Below are positions 8,996 to 17,007 of a stretch of 64,000 nucleotides of DNA, in pieces. Source of the DNA: Acidobacteriota bacterium (GTDB taxonomy: Bacteria > Acidobacteriota > Vicinamibacteria > Vicinamibacterales > UBA2999). How positions within the stretch are numbered: the first letter of the stretch is position 1; each line of letters begins with the position of its first letter. The stretch spans positions 54,865-118,864 of the forward strand of contig JAGNJW010000016.1 of assembly GCA_018000455.1 (NCBI GenBank), read 5' to 3'. Both the position numbers and the translations under genes were made by a program. The notes below the pieces were generated by a model. It saw nothing but the letters and a program-made list of their open reading frames with translations, was not told where the DNA came from and did not search any database.

Positions 8996-9553
8996 GTGAC
9001 ACAGCCCATCGATGAGCAACTGGCCGTGCTGGGGCTGGTGATCGACGTGCTCCAGCGCTTCGGTGTCCAGCACATGGTCAGTGGCTCCCTGGCGGCGAGC
9101 TACTACGTCGAGCCACGGATGACGCGCGATGTCGATATCGTCGTGGACCTGCCGGTCGAGACGGCCGCCGGGCTCGCCGGCGCGCTGGCGACCGACTTCT
9201 ATTGCGACGAGGGAGCACTCGTGAGGGCGGCGACCGAGCGTTCGATGGCCAACGCCATTCACAATGAGACACTGTTGAAGGTGGATCTCATCGTCCGGAA
9301 GGACGACGCGTTTCATTGCCACGAGTTTGGCCGTCGCGTCAGGCGTCAGCTGGGACCGGTCGAAGTCGATCTCGTGACCGCCGAGGATCTCGTGTTGTCG
9401 AAGCTCCTGTGGTGTCTCAAGAGCCGGTCGGCCGTGCAGCGGAGTGACATCGGTCGCCTTCTGCGCGACACCACGCTGGATCTCGCCTACGTGGAACAGT
9501 GGGCGACCCGGCTCGGCGTCGCCGAACTTCTGGAGGAGATCCGTCGTGAGTGA
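8996..9553 (+). CDS. Small nucleotidyltransferase-fold protein
   Basis: 185 residues. The segment FGVQHMVSGSLAASYYVEPRMTRDVDIVV carries the nucleotidyltransferase signature: a Gly-Ser (30-31) followed by Asp45-x-Asp47, with a third acidic residue in LLKVDLIV. The C-terminal part is helical (TAEDLVLSKLLWCLKSR...), as in AbiEii/DUF6036-type proteins. It overlaps the next gene by 8 bp. Minimal nucleotidyltransferases with a small partner often act as toxins that modify RNA or protein, but no direct homologue is recognised and this role is inference. GTG start because it follows directly on a TAGACT -10 element. Confidence 0.65.
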   Translation: MTQPIDEQLAVLGLVIDVLQRFGVQHMVSGSLAASYYVEPRMTRDVDIVVDLPVETAAGLAGALATDFYCDEGALVRAATERSMANAIHNETLLKVDLIVRKDDAFHCHEFGRRVRRQLGPVEVDLVTAEDLVLSKLLWCLKSRSAVQRSDIGRLLRDTTLDLAYVEQWATRLGVAELLEEIRRE

Positions 9554-9815
9554 TCCGGCGCTCGACACCACGCCTGAGGTGGCCGCGGAACTGCGGAGAC
9601 GACTGCTGGCGAGATCGGGTAGCGAGCGAGCAGTGATGGCGGCCCGGATGTTTCACACCGTCAAAGCGTTGGCCGAGTCGCGGGCCCGGGCCGCCGGCGT
9701 CGTCGACGGTGTGGAGGTCCGCTTGGCCGTGCTGCGCCACCTCTACGGCGACGAACTGTCGGCCGAGACGTACGAGGGCGTTCGCGCGCGCCTGCAGGCA
9801 CAGCGAGCTCGATAG
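9546..9815 (+). CDS. Small helical partner of the nucleotidyltransferase
   Basis: 89 residues, highly charged and predicted all-helical (VAAELRRRLLARSGSERAVMAARMFHTVKALAESRARA). The GTG start overlaps the upstream gene by 8 bp, so the two are co-translated. No family is assigned. Size and arrangement suit an antitoxin or accessory partner. The gene is convergent with the aldo-keto reductase, with only 3 bp between them. Confidence 0.6.
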   Translation: MSDPALDTTPEVAAELRRRLLARSGSERAVMAARMFHTVKALAESRARAAGVVDGVEVRLAVLRHLYGDELSAETYEGVRARLQAQRAR

Positions 9816-9818
9816 CAG

Positions 9819-10787
9819 CTACGGCGTCTGCGTCGGCACGCGGTCCCAGCGGTGTGCGCGCAGCGCCTCCACGAGGTCTGCGGCCAGCGGTCCATGGCCG
9901 CTGGCGGCCATGTTGGCGTCCACGTGTCGCGCCCTTCGCATGCCGGGAATCACCGTGCACACGGCCGGCGACGACAGGATGAAGCGCAGCGCCAGGTCGG
10001 GCAGCGACGCGCCCTCGGGAACCAGGGGCAGGAGGGGCTGCACACGGGCGAGCGTGGCCTCGAGGTGCGCCGGCGTGAAGTAGCTGCTGCGCCAATCGTC
10101 CTCGGGGAAGCGCGTGTCACTGGTCAGCGTGCCGGTGAGCGATCCCTCGTCGAATGGCACCCGCGCGATGACGGCGACATCGGCGCCGCGGCAGGCGGGG
10201 AAGAGCGTGTCTTCCGGCGCCTGGTCGAAGACGTTGTAGACCACCTGCACGGCGTCCACGAGGCCGGTGTCGATGGCAGCCAGCACGTTCTCCGGCTGCC
10301 AGCGGTTCACGCTGATGCCGAAGGCGCGAATCGTGCCGGCCCGCTTCAGGTCCTCGATGGCGCGCTTCCACTCGTCGTCGGCGGCCCACGCGTCGTCCCA
10401 CACGTGGAATTGAAGCAGGTCGAGACGCTCGAGTCCGAGGTTGGTGAGACTGCGCGCGGTGAACTCGTGGATGTGGTCGGGCGGAAACGTGTCGGCCACC
10501 GGATCGGAGGCCCTTCCCGGCCATTTCAAGTTCTTCGGGGGCACCTTGGTGGCGACGACGAGCCCGCGATCCTGGTGGGTGCGGACGACCTCGCCGAGCA
10601 GCTTCTCGCTGTGTCCGGCGCCATAGGCGAACGCCGTGTCGAAGAACGTGCAGCCGAGGTCCACCGCGCGGTGCAGCGAGGCGAGCGACTCGGCGTCATC
10701 CGACCCCGACCAGCCGCCCATGCCCCACATCCCGTAGCCGATCTCGCTGACCTGCCACCCCGTTCGTCCGAACGTGCGATACCGCAT
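9819..10787 (-). CDS. Aldo/keto reductase
   Basis: Cytoplasmic NAD(P)H-dependent oxidoreductase of 322 residues, full length for the family. The catalytic tetrad is visible: Asp50 and Tyr55 (FFDTAFAYGAGHSE), Lys81 (VVATKVPP) and His128 (LLQFHVWDD). N-terminal MRYRTFGRTGWQVSEIGYGMWGMGGW is the typical first strand. The C-terminal VIPGMRRARHVDANM is the cofactor-binding motif. Substrate cannot be told from sequence. ATG 10787. Confidence 0.9.
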   Translation of the reverse strand: MRYRTFGRTGWQVSEIGYGMWGMGGWSGSDDAESLASLHRAVDLGCTFFDTAFAYGAGHSEKLLGEVVRTHQDRGLVVATKVPPKNLKWPGRASDPVADTFPPDHIHEFTARSLTNLGLERLDLLQFHVWDDAWAADDEWKRAIEDLKRAGTIRAFGISVNRWQPENVLAAIDTGLVDAVQVVYNVFDQAPEDTLFPACRGADVAVIARVPFDEGSLTGTLTSDTRFPEDDWRSSYFTPAHLEATLARVQPLLPLVPEGASLPDLALRFILSSPAVCTVIPGMRRARHVDANMAASGHGPLAADLVEALRAHRWDRVPTQTP

Positions 10788-10820
10788 GTCACCTCTCTCC
10801 TCAGTCGTGGCTAGACAACA

Positions 10821-12065
10821 CTAGTCTTTGTAGGGATCGAACTCGCTCGCGCCCGCCATCACGACCACCAGCGGCCTCAGCGTGTGCTGGACCTCGATGG
10901 TGCCGCCCTGCGCGGCGAGCACAGCCGGCAGGCGCCGGTAGACATGCGGACTCTCGTCCAGTCCGCCGCCTCGCAGCACGACGCCTTTCGCCGCCACCCA
11001 CTCCTGCATCATCTGCGGCGACACCGCGCCGCCGGTGCCTTTGCCGCGGCCGAAGCGCTTGCCGGCGGCCTGCGTGCGCGACATCACCCGCCCGGCGCCG
11101 TGGACGGTGGAGTAGAGCGCCCGCCGCTGCGACTCCGCCGTGCCGGAACCCGCCTTGGGCGAAGCGCCCTGCACGATCACCGCGTCGTCGCCCATCGAGC
11201 CGCCGATGAACCCGCGCTGACCGGGAAACGCCGGCGTGGCGCCCTTGCGCACGACGACTACCTCGCGGTTGTCGTGCCGCTCCTTCCACGCGAAGTTGTG
11301 GTGGTTGTGCACGAGGTCGCGCTCGCCGGCTCCGAGCAGACGCAGCACCTTCCGCGCCACCCACTCGCGTCCGGCATAGGCGTAGCGGCCGGCCAGCATC
11401 ATGAGCTGCCAGTAGGCGTCGCCCATGGTCGTGTCGAGGCCGAGCAGCACCTCGCGTTCGGGCACGCGGGCGTCCCACTTGGCCCCATGGCCCATCGCCA
11501 GGAAGCCCGACGCCACGCCGTGGCCGAAGCCGCGGCTGCCGAAATGCACGCCGACCCACAGCCGGTCGGTCTCGTCGGCGAAGACGTCTACGTAGTGGTT
11601 GCCGCTCCCCACCGTGCCGAGCTGCGCCCGCGCCTTGTCTTTCAGCCGCTCCCGATGCTGACGCGGCAAGGCCTCCCACGCGGCGTCGTCGAAGAGCGCG
11701 TCGTCGGTGGGCGCGTCGTCGGAGCGGTTCTTGCGCCCGACGCCGAAGCTGATCGTGCGCTCGATGTCGTCGGCGAGCTGGCGCAGGCGCGAGGCGCGGA
11801 CGTCGCTGGTCGTGCCGAGGTCGCTTAGCGCGGCGTCGGTCAGGATCGCGGCGTTGCCGCAGGCGATGTCGAAGCCGACGCCGACCACCGACACCTGGTT
11901 GGCGTAGGCCGCGACGCCGCCGATCGGCATGACGTAGCCGACGTGCCCATCGGCCATGAGCGCGGCCCGCACAGCGCGCGTGCTCACGTCACGGAGCTGC
12001 GCGAGCGTCTTCTCGTCGTGCTGGCCGAAGATCGTCATCGAAGGAGAGGCGCTGACGCCCGGCAC
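10821..12065 (-). CDS. rtcB: RtcB-family RNA 3'-phosphate ligase
   Basis: Mn2+/GTP-dependent RNA ligase that joins 2',3'-cyclic-phosphate and 5'-OH ends in tRNA or rRNA repair; 414 residues, normal length. Hallmarks in order are ADGHVGYVMPIGGVAA (39-53), VVGVGFDIACGN (metal-binding D66 and C69), GSGNHYVDVF, VGVHFGSRGFGHG, the HHN motif (LVHNHHNFAW), SMGDDAVIV, and STVHGAGRVMSR with the His that is guanylylated in the family. The GTG at 12065 gives full coverage; the in-frame ATG at 12038 (MTIFGQHDE) is an equally plausible start. The EVE-domain gene lies 3 bp upstream, so the two are probably co-transcribed. Confidence 0.92.
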   Translation of the reverse strand: MPGVSASPSMTIFGQHDEKTLAQLRDVSTRAVRAALMADGHVGYVMPIGGVAAYANQVSVVGVGFDIACGNAAILTDAALSDLGTTSDVRASRLRQLADDIERTISFGVGRKNRSDDAPTDDALFDDAAWEALPRQHRERLKDKARAQLGTVGSGNHYVDVFADETDRLWVGVHFGSRGFGHGVASGFLAMGHGAKWDARVPEREVLLGLDTTMGDAYWQLMMLAGRYAYAGREWVARKVLRLLGAGERDLVHNHHNFAWKERHDNREVVVVRKGATPAFPGQRGFIGGSMGDDAVIVQGASPKAGSGTAESQRRALYSTVHGAGRVMSRTQAAGKRFGRGKGTGGAVSPQMMQEWVAAKGVVLRGGGLDESPHVYRRLPAVLAAQGGTIEVQHTLRPLVVVMAGASEFDPYKD

Positions 12066-12068
12066 GGC

Positions 12069-12473
12069 TCAGCCGCGCGACATCTTCTCGAGGGCGGCCC
12101 ACTGCACGTCGGTCACGGGCATCACCGACAGGCGCGGCACACGCGTGAGCGCGAAGTCGGCAAAACGAGGATCCGCCTTCACGGCCTTGAGGGTGACGGG
12201 GACGTCGAGAGCATCGCCGCAGGTGAACTCGACGGCGTAGAAGCGGCCCTCGGCATCTGCCGGGTCCGGGTACGGCGCACCGGCGACACGGGCCGTGCCG
12301 ACGATCGCCTTCTCTTTCCCGGTGTGGTAGTAGAACACGCGGTCGCCCTTGGACATCGACTTCAGGTGCTTCTGCGCCACCGGGTTCTTCACGCCCGACC
12401 ACACGGTGCGGCCGTCGTTCTGGAACTGCGCGAAGTTGTAGTTCGAGGGCTCTTCCTTGACCAGCCAGTTCAT
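12069..12473 (-). CDS. EVE-domain protein
   Basis: 134 residues, the size of a stand-alone EVE (PUA-like) domain. It begins MNWLVKEEPSNYNFAQF and has WSGVKNPVAQKHLKSMSKGDRVFYYHTGKEKAIVGTARV, the strand that forms the base-binding pocket, then VPRLSVMPVTDVQW near the end. EVE proteins bind modified bases in DNA or RNA. Directly upstream of rtcB, a role in RNA handling is plausible but unproven. Confidence 0.88.
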   Translation of the reverse strand: MNWLVKEEPSNYNFAQFQNDGRTVWSGVKNPVAQKHLKSMSKGDRVFYYHTGKEKAIVGTARVAGAPYPDPADAEGRFYAVEFTCGDALDVPVTLKAVKADPRFADFALTRVPRLSVMPVTDVQWAALEKMSRG

Positions 12474-12548
12474 GGCCTCAGTATGCCTGTGTCGGCGCTG
12501 CCTGCCTACCGGGCGCCGCGGGCCGCGAACCGCGCGCCGAGTCGCGCG

Positions 12549-13901
12549 CTACGGGTGGACGAGCGCCGCGATCTTCGCCCAGTCGGCTTCGCGCCACATC
12601 TGAGCGTGCTGCACGCAGCCTTGCGGCGGGGCATCCCAGCGCCTCACCGGCTCTGAGGTCAGCGTGTCACCGGCGACCTTGGCGCAGCGTCCGAAGCTGC
12701 GCACGATGAGAATCTGGGGGGCAGTGCGCGGCAGCGACAGATCGAAGTAGTCCCAGTTGGTGCGCACGATCTGCCGGCAGCCGGGCGCCCTCGACTCGGG
12801 CACGATGGCGCCGCCGAGCGAGTAGCGGCCTTCCGCGCGCGGCCCTGTGGGCAATTCCACGAAGCAGGCCGGGCCAGCCGCCTCGTCGGGGGAGAGGGCG
12901 GCCAGCCGGCGGGCCGCTTCGTCGTGCGCTTCCACCGGATTCCAGTACCACGCTCCCACGGCATCCTTCTGCGGCTGGGCGTTCGCCTGCGCCTCCTGCC
13001 GCAGCACGACGATCTCGTTTTCGAGCGACCGCAGGCGCGCGCCGTAGTTCGACGGACGCGACGTGCGCAGCTCGCCGTTCTGCTTCTCGAACGTCTCGCG
13101 TTTCTGCGCCTCCCACGCCGGGCTCATCACGGTCTCGAGCGCCGTCTTGTAGCCGGCAAGACGGCTCTCCGCGGTCTTGCGATCCTTCTCGAAGGCGCCC
13201 ATCGCCGCCGTGAGTGCGCGGCCCAGCGGCACGGCCACCCAGGGGTCTCGTCCCTCGCGGGCGGCCACGAGAAGCTGGCCCTCGTAGATCGGCAGCCCGC
13301 GCCAGGTGGCGGTGACGCGCGGGCGCAGGTAGAGCGGTTCCGGCGCGTGGTCGCCAACAGGCGCCTCGGTGAGGATCGGCGTCGCATCGAGCGACAGAGG
13401 CAGACGATTGAAGTGGAAGTAGACGCTTTCGGTCTCGCCGGCGACACTCAGCCGCCACGTGCCGCTGCTCTCGAGGTCCGAGTGGTAGAACGGAAAGAGG
13501 CCCGTGCTGAAGGCAAGCGGGAACTTCGCGAGCGGCGTCGTCGCGGGCACGTCGAACGGATCGGCGTAGTCGATCGTGCGTGAATCCTGCACCCAGAATC
13601 CCTCGCCGGCTGATCCGGTGGGTGTGGCCTTCAGGACCGCCGTGAGCGCATCGAGCGCCGCGGTGATCTGCACGCGTTCTGCGGCCGTTTGTGCTGGAAT
13701 CAGACGCGACGGCCTCGACGGCTCCGGGGAGCTGATTCGCCAGAACACCTTGCGCTTCCACGCGTAGCGGACTCGGGGGTTGGGCGAGACGACGAGTCCT
13801 TCGTCGTCGCCCGGAGCGAACTGCGGCGCCGGGTTCGGATTCTGCGCGAACACGACCACGGCGAAACCGACGAGGAGGAGAACGAGGACGACGCGGCGCA
13901 T
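12549..13901 (-). CDS. Exported protein of unknown function
   Basis: 450 residues. A signal peptide (MRRVVLVLLLVGFAVVVFAQ) is followed by RYAWKRKVFWRISSPEPSR. A middle charged helix (AFEKDRKTAESRLAGYKTALETV...KRETFEKQNGEL) looks like a coiled coil, and the C-terminal half has scattered cysteines (GPACFVELP, APGCRQIV, FGRCAKVAG, PQGCVQHA) that could form disulphides in the periplasm. I recognise no family. Confidence 0.65.
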   Translation of the reverse strand: MRRVVLVLLLVGFAVVVFAQNPNPAPQFAPGDDEGLVVSPNPRVRYAWKRKVFWRISSPEPSRPSRLIPAQTAAERVQITAALDALTAVLKATPTGSAGEGFWVQDSRTIDYADPFDVPATTPLAKFPLAFSTGLFPFYHSDLESSGTWRLSVAGETESVYFHFNRLPLSLDATPILTEAPVGDHAPEPLYLRPRVTATWRGLPIYEGQLLVAAREGRDPWVAVPLGRALTAAMGAFEKDRKTAESRLAGYKTALETVMSPAWEAQKRETFEKQNGELRTSRPSNYGARLRSLENEIVVLRQEAQANAQPQKDAVGAWYWNPVEAHDEAARRLAALSPDEAAGPACFVELPTGPRAEGRYSLGGAIVPESRAPGCRQIVRTNWDYFDLSLPRTAPQILIVRSFGRCAKVAGDTLTSEPVRRWDAPPQGCVQHAQMWREADWAKIAALVHP

Positions 13902-13933
13902 GCCGATACGCTACCGGCGCATGCAGCTCACGG

Positions 13934-14317
13934 TCAACGGTGCGTCTTGGCGGCTGCTCGCGCCCGTACTTCCTTCACGCGCAGCTTCACGATTCGTCCG
14001 ATGAGGCCCACCGGCACCCGTTCGTCGAGCGCGAACCGGATCGTGCCCTTGCTCATGGGGCGGCCGGCCAGCTCGTCCCCGAGGGTCTCGACGACCAGTG
14101 CAGAGGCGGGGTAGAGCGAGAAGTGCGCCTTCCATCCCGCGAAGTGGATCACCGTGCCGCCCGGCAGCTTGTAGGCCGGGATCTGATACGAGATGCACTC
14201 CTCGACGGTTGGGACGGCCTTGCGAATCACCGCGCGGACCCGTTCGAGCACGGCGCGCGTCGCCGGCGGTTGCGAGGCGAGGTAGCTCTCCACGGTGGCG
14301 ACCGGCGACTTGGCCAT
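13934..14317 (-). CDS. DUF1801-domain (iron-chaperone-like) protein
   Basis: 127 residues. MAKSPVATVESYLASQPPATRAVLERVRAVIRKAVP is followed by EECISYQIPAYKLPGG and the conserved HFAGWKAHFSLYP; this is the YdhG/DUF1801 fold. The C-terminus shows KGTIRFALDERVPVGLIGRIVKLRVKE. ATG 14317 lies 2 bp after the msrA stop, so it is the last gene of the msrB-msrA transcript. The role in that operon is unknown. Confidence 0.82.
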   Translation of the reverse strand: MAKSPVATVESYLASQPPATRAVLERVRAVIRKAVPTVEECISYQIPAYKLPGGTVIHFAGWKAHFSLYPASALVVETLGDELAGRPMSKGTIRFALDERVPVGLIGRIVKLRVKEVRARAAAKTHR

Positions 14318-14319
14318 GC

Positions 14320-14934
14320 TCAGCGCTTCTTGCCCCACAGCTCGTCGAGGCGTTGTGCCCGCCCGCAATTCCACTTGTAGAACTTGTAGCGTACCGGATT
14401 CTTGTCGTAGTACCCCTGGTGGTAGTCTTCAGCGGCGTAGAACGGCCCGGCCGCGACCACTTCGGTGACCACCGCCTTGCCCAGCTGCGCCGCCACCTTC
14501 GCTTTCGACGCTTCGGCCAGGCGCTGCTGCTCCTCCGACTGGTAGTAGACACCAGACCGGTACTGGCTGCCGCGATCGCAGAACTGGCCTCCCGCGTCCA
14601 GAGGGTCAACGTTGTGCCAGAACGTCTGCAGCAGTGCTTCGTAGCTCACCTTGGATGGATCGTAGGTGACCTGGAGCGCCTCGGTGTGCCCGGTGCCGCC
14701 CGACGACACGTCCTCGTACGAAGGACGTTCGGTGCGTCCGCCGGTGTAGCCCGAAGTGGTGGTCAGCACGCCGTCGACCCTGTCGAAGGCCTCCTCGACG
14801 CACCAGAAACAGCCGGCAGCGAAGATGGCCGTCGCGGTGGCCGGCTTCGTGCCGGTCTGCGCGCCCGCAGGCGTCAGCGTTGCCGCGCCGACCGCGAGCG
14901 CGAGGGCGAGAGCGAATGCCGTGTAGCGGTTCAT
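14320..14934 (-). CDS. msrA: Peptide-methionine (S)-S-oxide reductase MsrA, exported
   Basis: Reduces the S-epimer of methionine sulfoxide. 204 residues with an N-terminal signal peptide (MNRYTAFALALALAVGAATLTPAGAQ), so it should act in the periplasm. The catalytic motif is GCFWC with nucleophile Cys42. Downstream are TGGRTERPSYEDVSSGGTGHTEALQV and AEDYHQGYYDKNP, all conserved in MsrA. The ATG at 14934 is used because it opens the signal peptide. It lies 2 bp after msrB. Confidence 0.92.
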   Translation of the reverse strand: MNRYTAFALALALAVGAATLTPAGAQTGTKPATATAIFAAGCFWCVEEAFDRVDGVLTTTSGYTGGRTERPSYEDVSSGGTGHTEALQVTYDPSKVSYEALLQTFWHNVDPLDAGGQFCDRGSQYRSGVYYQSEEQQRLAEASKAKVAAQLGKAVVTEVVAAGPFYAAEDYHQGYYDKNPVRYKFYKWNCGRAQRLDELWGKKR

Positions 14935-14936
14935 GA

Positions 14937-15440
14937 TCAGGCCTCGGTTGGTGTGAAGCGCATCGCCACGCCGTTGATGCAGTGTCGTTTGCCGGTCGGC
15001 GGCGGACCGTCGTCGAAGACGTGGCCCAGATGTCCCCCACACCGCCGGCAGTGCACCTCGGTTCGCGCCACGAACAAGATACGGTCGACCGACGTGCCGA
15101 CGGCGCTCGGTAGCGGCGCCGTAAAGCTCGGCCAGCCTGTTCCGCTGTCGAACTTCGTCGTCGAGGGGTAGACCGGCAGATCACAGCCAGCGCAGTGAAA
15201 CGTGCCGGGCCGATGCTCGTCGTCGAGCGGGCTGGACCCAGCGGCCTCGGTGCCGCTTTCGCGCAAGACATGGAACTGTTCAGCCGTGAGGCTCGTGCGC
15301 CATTCGGCGTCGGTCTTGGTGACCTCGAAGGTCGACTCCGGCCGTGCCGCAGCTGCAGCCAGCCCGTCCGAGGCGGTCGAGCACCCCTGCAACGCCGTAG
15401 GCACGAGCGGAAGCGCGAGAAGAAACGTTCGTCGCCTCAC
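14937..15440 (-). CDS. msrB: Peptide-methionine (R)-S-oxide reductase MsrB, predicted lipoprotein
   Basis: Reduces the R-epimer of methionine sulfoxide. 167 residues. The N-terminus MRRRTFLLALPLVPTALQGC has an Arg-rich start and a lipobox-like LQGC (Cys20), so it is probably membrane-anchored outside the cytoplasm. Zinc ligands are Cys83/Cys86 (HCAGC) and Cys131/Cys134 (CRRCGG); the catalytic Cys154 is in RHCINGVAMRF. GTG start preceded by GGAGAGGAG. With msrA this forms a periplasmic repair pair covering both sulfoxide epimers. Confidence 0.92.
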   Translation of the reverse strand: MRRRTFLLALPLVPTALQGCSTASDGLAAAAARPESTFEVTKTDAEWRTSLTAEQFHVLRESGTEAAGSSPLDDEHRPGTFHCAGCDLPVYPSTTKFDSGTGWPSFTAPLPSAVGTSVDRILFVARTEVHCRRCGGHLGHVFDDGPPPTGKRHCINGVAMRFTPTEA

Positions 15441-15657
15441 GAGGACTCCTCTCCAAGGTGAACTACCAGGGGAATACCCTTGGCGGACCAGTCTATTCCC
15501 GAGCCCGTTCCCAGCGGACCCTTACGCTCGCCCCGACGGCCTGGAACCCGGGCGAGCGAGGCCGCCAAAGGCGGCCGACGCGAAGGGGGGAAGTGGGATT
15601 CGTGCCAAGTCGCGACGGACCTGGCCGTCGCGCGATGCCTGAAGACCAGTCGACCCG

Positions 15658-17007
15658 TCACACTCGCGGAGCGAGTGTGGCGGAGAGAGTGGGATTCGAA
15701 CCCACGGTAGGGTTTCCCCTACACACGCTTTCCAAGCGTGCTCCTTCAACCACTCGGACATCTCTCCGTGCAAGTGGAATCAACAGTTTAGCGGAGGGCG
15801 GCGATCCCGCCAAACGCAAATTGTGACGTGATTGTGACGTAAACCCCTCGGCGAGTGCCATCACCAGCGGGATGTCCGCGCCGTTGTAGGGTGGTTTGGG
15901 GCCGGGGCCGTTGGTCTCTGCGCCGTCACCGCCGCGCGCGTCTCCGTTCTGCTCGGCGCCCCGGCGTGCCTCGTCGAGGGCGTCTAGGGCCTGCCGCTTC
16001 GCGTCGATGCGGATGTGCGAGTAGTGCTCCAGCATCCGCCGCGACAGGTGGCCGCTGATCGACTCCAACACGTGGTCGGCGACGCCGAGCTCGGCCAACT
16101 CGGTAATCACCGTGTGCCGCAGGTCGTGGAAGCGGAAACGGGGAAGGCCGGCGGCGTCCCGGAGTGCCCGCCAGGCCGTGTCCCACTTCAACATTGGCTG
16201 CGTGGCGTCGTAGCGCCCCCACTGGCACGCTGGCCACAGGTAGTGATCCGGCTCGCTGTGCCCGAGCAGGTCGGCACGCTCGACCATCCGGGCTATCGCC
16301 GTGAACGCTGACGCGTTCAGCGGAATCACGCGGTGGCTCGTCTCGTTCTTGCTGCGGCGGATATAGACCAGCTTCTTCACGAGGTCCACGTCGCGCCGGC
16401 GGAGGTGCTTCACCTCCACCGGGCGCATCGACGTGTTCGCGGCGACGACGGCGGCGCAGTAGACGTGCTCCCATTCGGGATTCGAGGCGGCGCTGTCGAA
16501 CAGGCACTTGCGTTCCTCGGGCGTCAGGGCTCGGCCGACCGTACGCTGACGTTCGGGCAGGTTTCGCACGTGGTCTGCCAACGCGCGCCACCTGCCGCAC
16601 GACTTGAGCACGCGCGAGAGCACGCCGACGTCCATGTTGATGGTCCGGTTCGCCTTGCCGGCGTCATGGCGCTTGCGCTGATATTCGGCGATCGCCTTCG
16701 CGGTGATAGCGGTCAGCGGCAGGTCGCCGAAGTAGCGCTTCAGCGAGATGAGCCGCTCTTCCTCGAACTCGATCGTCCGCGGCGAACAGTGCAGGCGCTT
16801 GCCGTCGATGTAGGCGTCCACGGCTGCGAAGAACCGCTTCGGGGCCTGCTCGTGCGTCGCCACGGCGCCATGGCCGGCATCTTCGATAAGCTGCCGTTCC
16901 TTCTGCCTGGCGACCTGCAGGGTCGTCGTGTCGAGGCGCTTGCGGTAGCGACGACCATCCACCGTGAAGTCCGCCCAGTACTGTCGTCCGCGCTTCCAGA
17001 GACTCAT
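15658..17007 (-). CDS. Tyrosine recombinase (island integrase)
   Basis: Catalyses integration and excision at tRNA-Ser. The 449-codon frame has an Arm/SAM-like N-terminal half (DNA binding, about 1-150) and a catalytic domain with Arg195 (NTSMRPVEV), Lys220, His294 and Arg297 (FHDLRHT), His320 (SGHLSRRMLEHYSH) and nucleophile Tyr329. The core ends near residue 350. The frame then stays open across the tRNA promoter region and the entire tRNA-Ser gene (about residues 414-443) and stops at 15658. A tail translated from a tRNA is abnormal; the true functional C-terminus may be earlier. In an excised circle the tail would switch at the anticodon position to another short end. The ATG overlaps the stop of the upstream HTH gene by 4 bp. 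Confidence 0.9.
   Translation of the reverse strand: MSLWKRGRQYWADFTVDGRRYRKRLDTTTLQVARQKERQLIEDAGHGAVATHEQAPKRFFAAVDAYIDGKRLHCSPRTIEFEEERLISLKRYFGDLPLTAITAKAIAEYQRKRHDAGKANRTINMDVGVLSRVLKSCGRWRALADHVRNLPERQRTVGRALTPEERKCLFDSAASNPEWEHVYCAAVVAANTSMRPVEVKHLRRRDVDLVKKLVYIRRSKNETSHRVIPLNASAFTAIARMVERADLLGHSEPDHYLWPACQWGRYDATQPMLKWDTAWRALRDAAGLPRFRFHDLRHTVITELAELGVADHVLESISGHLSRRMLEHYSHIRIDAKRQALDALDEARRGAEQNGDARGGDGAETNGPGPKPPYNGADIPLVMALAEGFTSQSRHNLRLAGSPPSAKLLIPLARRDVRVVEGARLESVCRGNPTVGSNPTLSATLAPRV
15678..15767 (-). tRNA. tRNA-Ser(GGA)
   Basis: Acceptor stem GGAGAGA/TCTCTCC, anticodon stem CACGC/GCGTG around loop TTGGAAA with anticodon GGA, a long serine-type variable arm, and T-loop GGTTCGAATCC. 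Discriminator G and CCA are encoded (15678-15681). The 5' half, up to the anticodon loop, is the left copy of the island's 43-bp repeat, so this working gene is a hybrid of chromosome (3' half) and island (5' half). Confidence 0.97.
15729..15771. repeat. att repeat, left copy (43 bp)
   Basis: Identical base for base to 37362-37404. It starts exactly at the edge of the tRNA anticodon loop (TTTCCAA on the + strand) and ends 4 bp beyond the tRNA 5' end. Neighbouring bases differ on both sides. Confidence 0.95.
15785..15813 (-). promoter_or_regulatory. Island-borne promoter driving the hybrid tRNA-Ser
   Basis: On the minus strand, -35 TTGGCG (15808-15813), a 17-bp spacer and -10 TAAACT (15785-15790) lie 17 bp before the tRNA 5' end. 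This DNA belongs to the island, inside the 3' part of the integrase frame, and replaces the tRNA's original promoter, which was displaced to the far end of the island. Confidence 0.6.
15821..15840. repeat. TTGTGACGT direct repeat pair, 11-bp period (candidate integrase arm sites)
   Basis: TTGTGACGT occurs at 15821-15829 and again at 15832-15840. A matching ACCGTGAC pair with the same 11-bp period lies near the right end (37211-37229). Position 50 bp inside the att repeat suits integrase or excisionase arm sites (inference). Confidence 0.5.
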
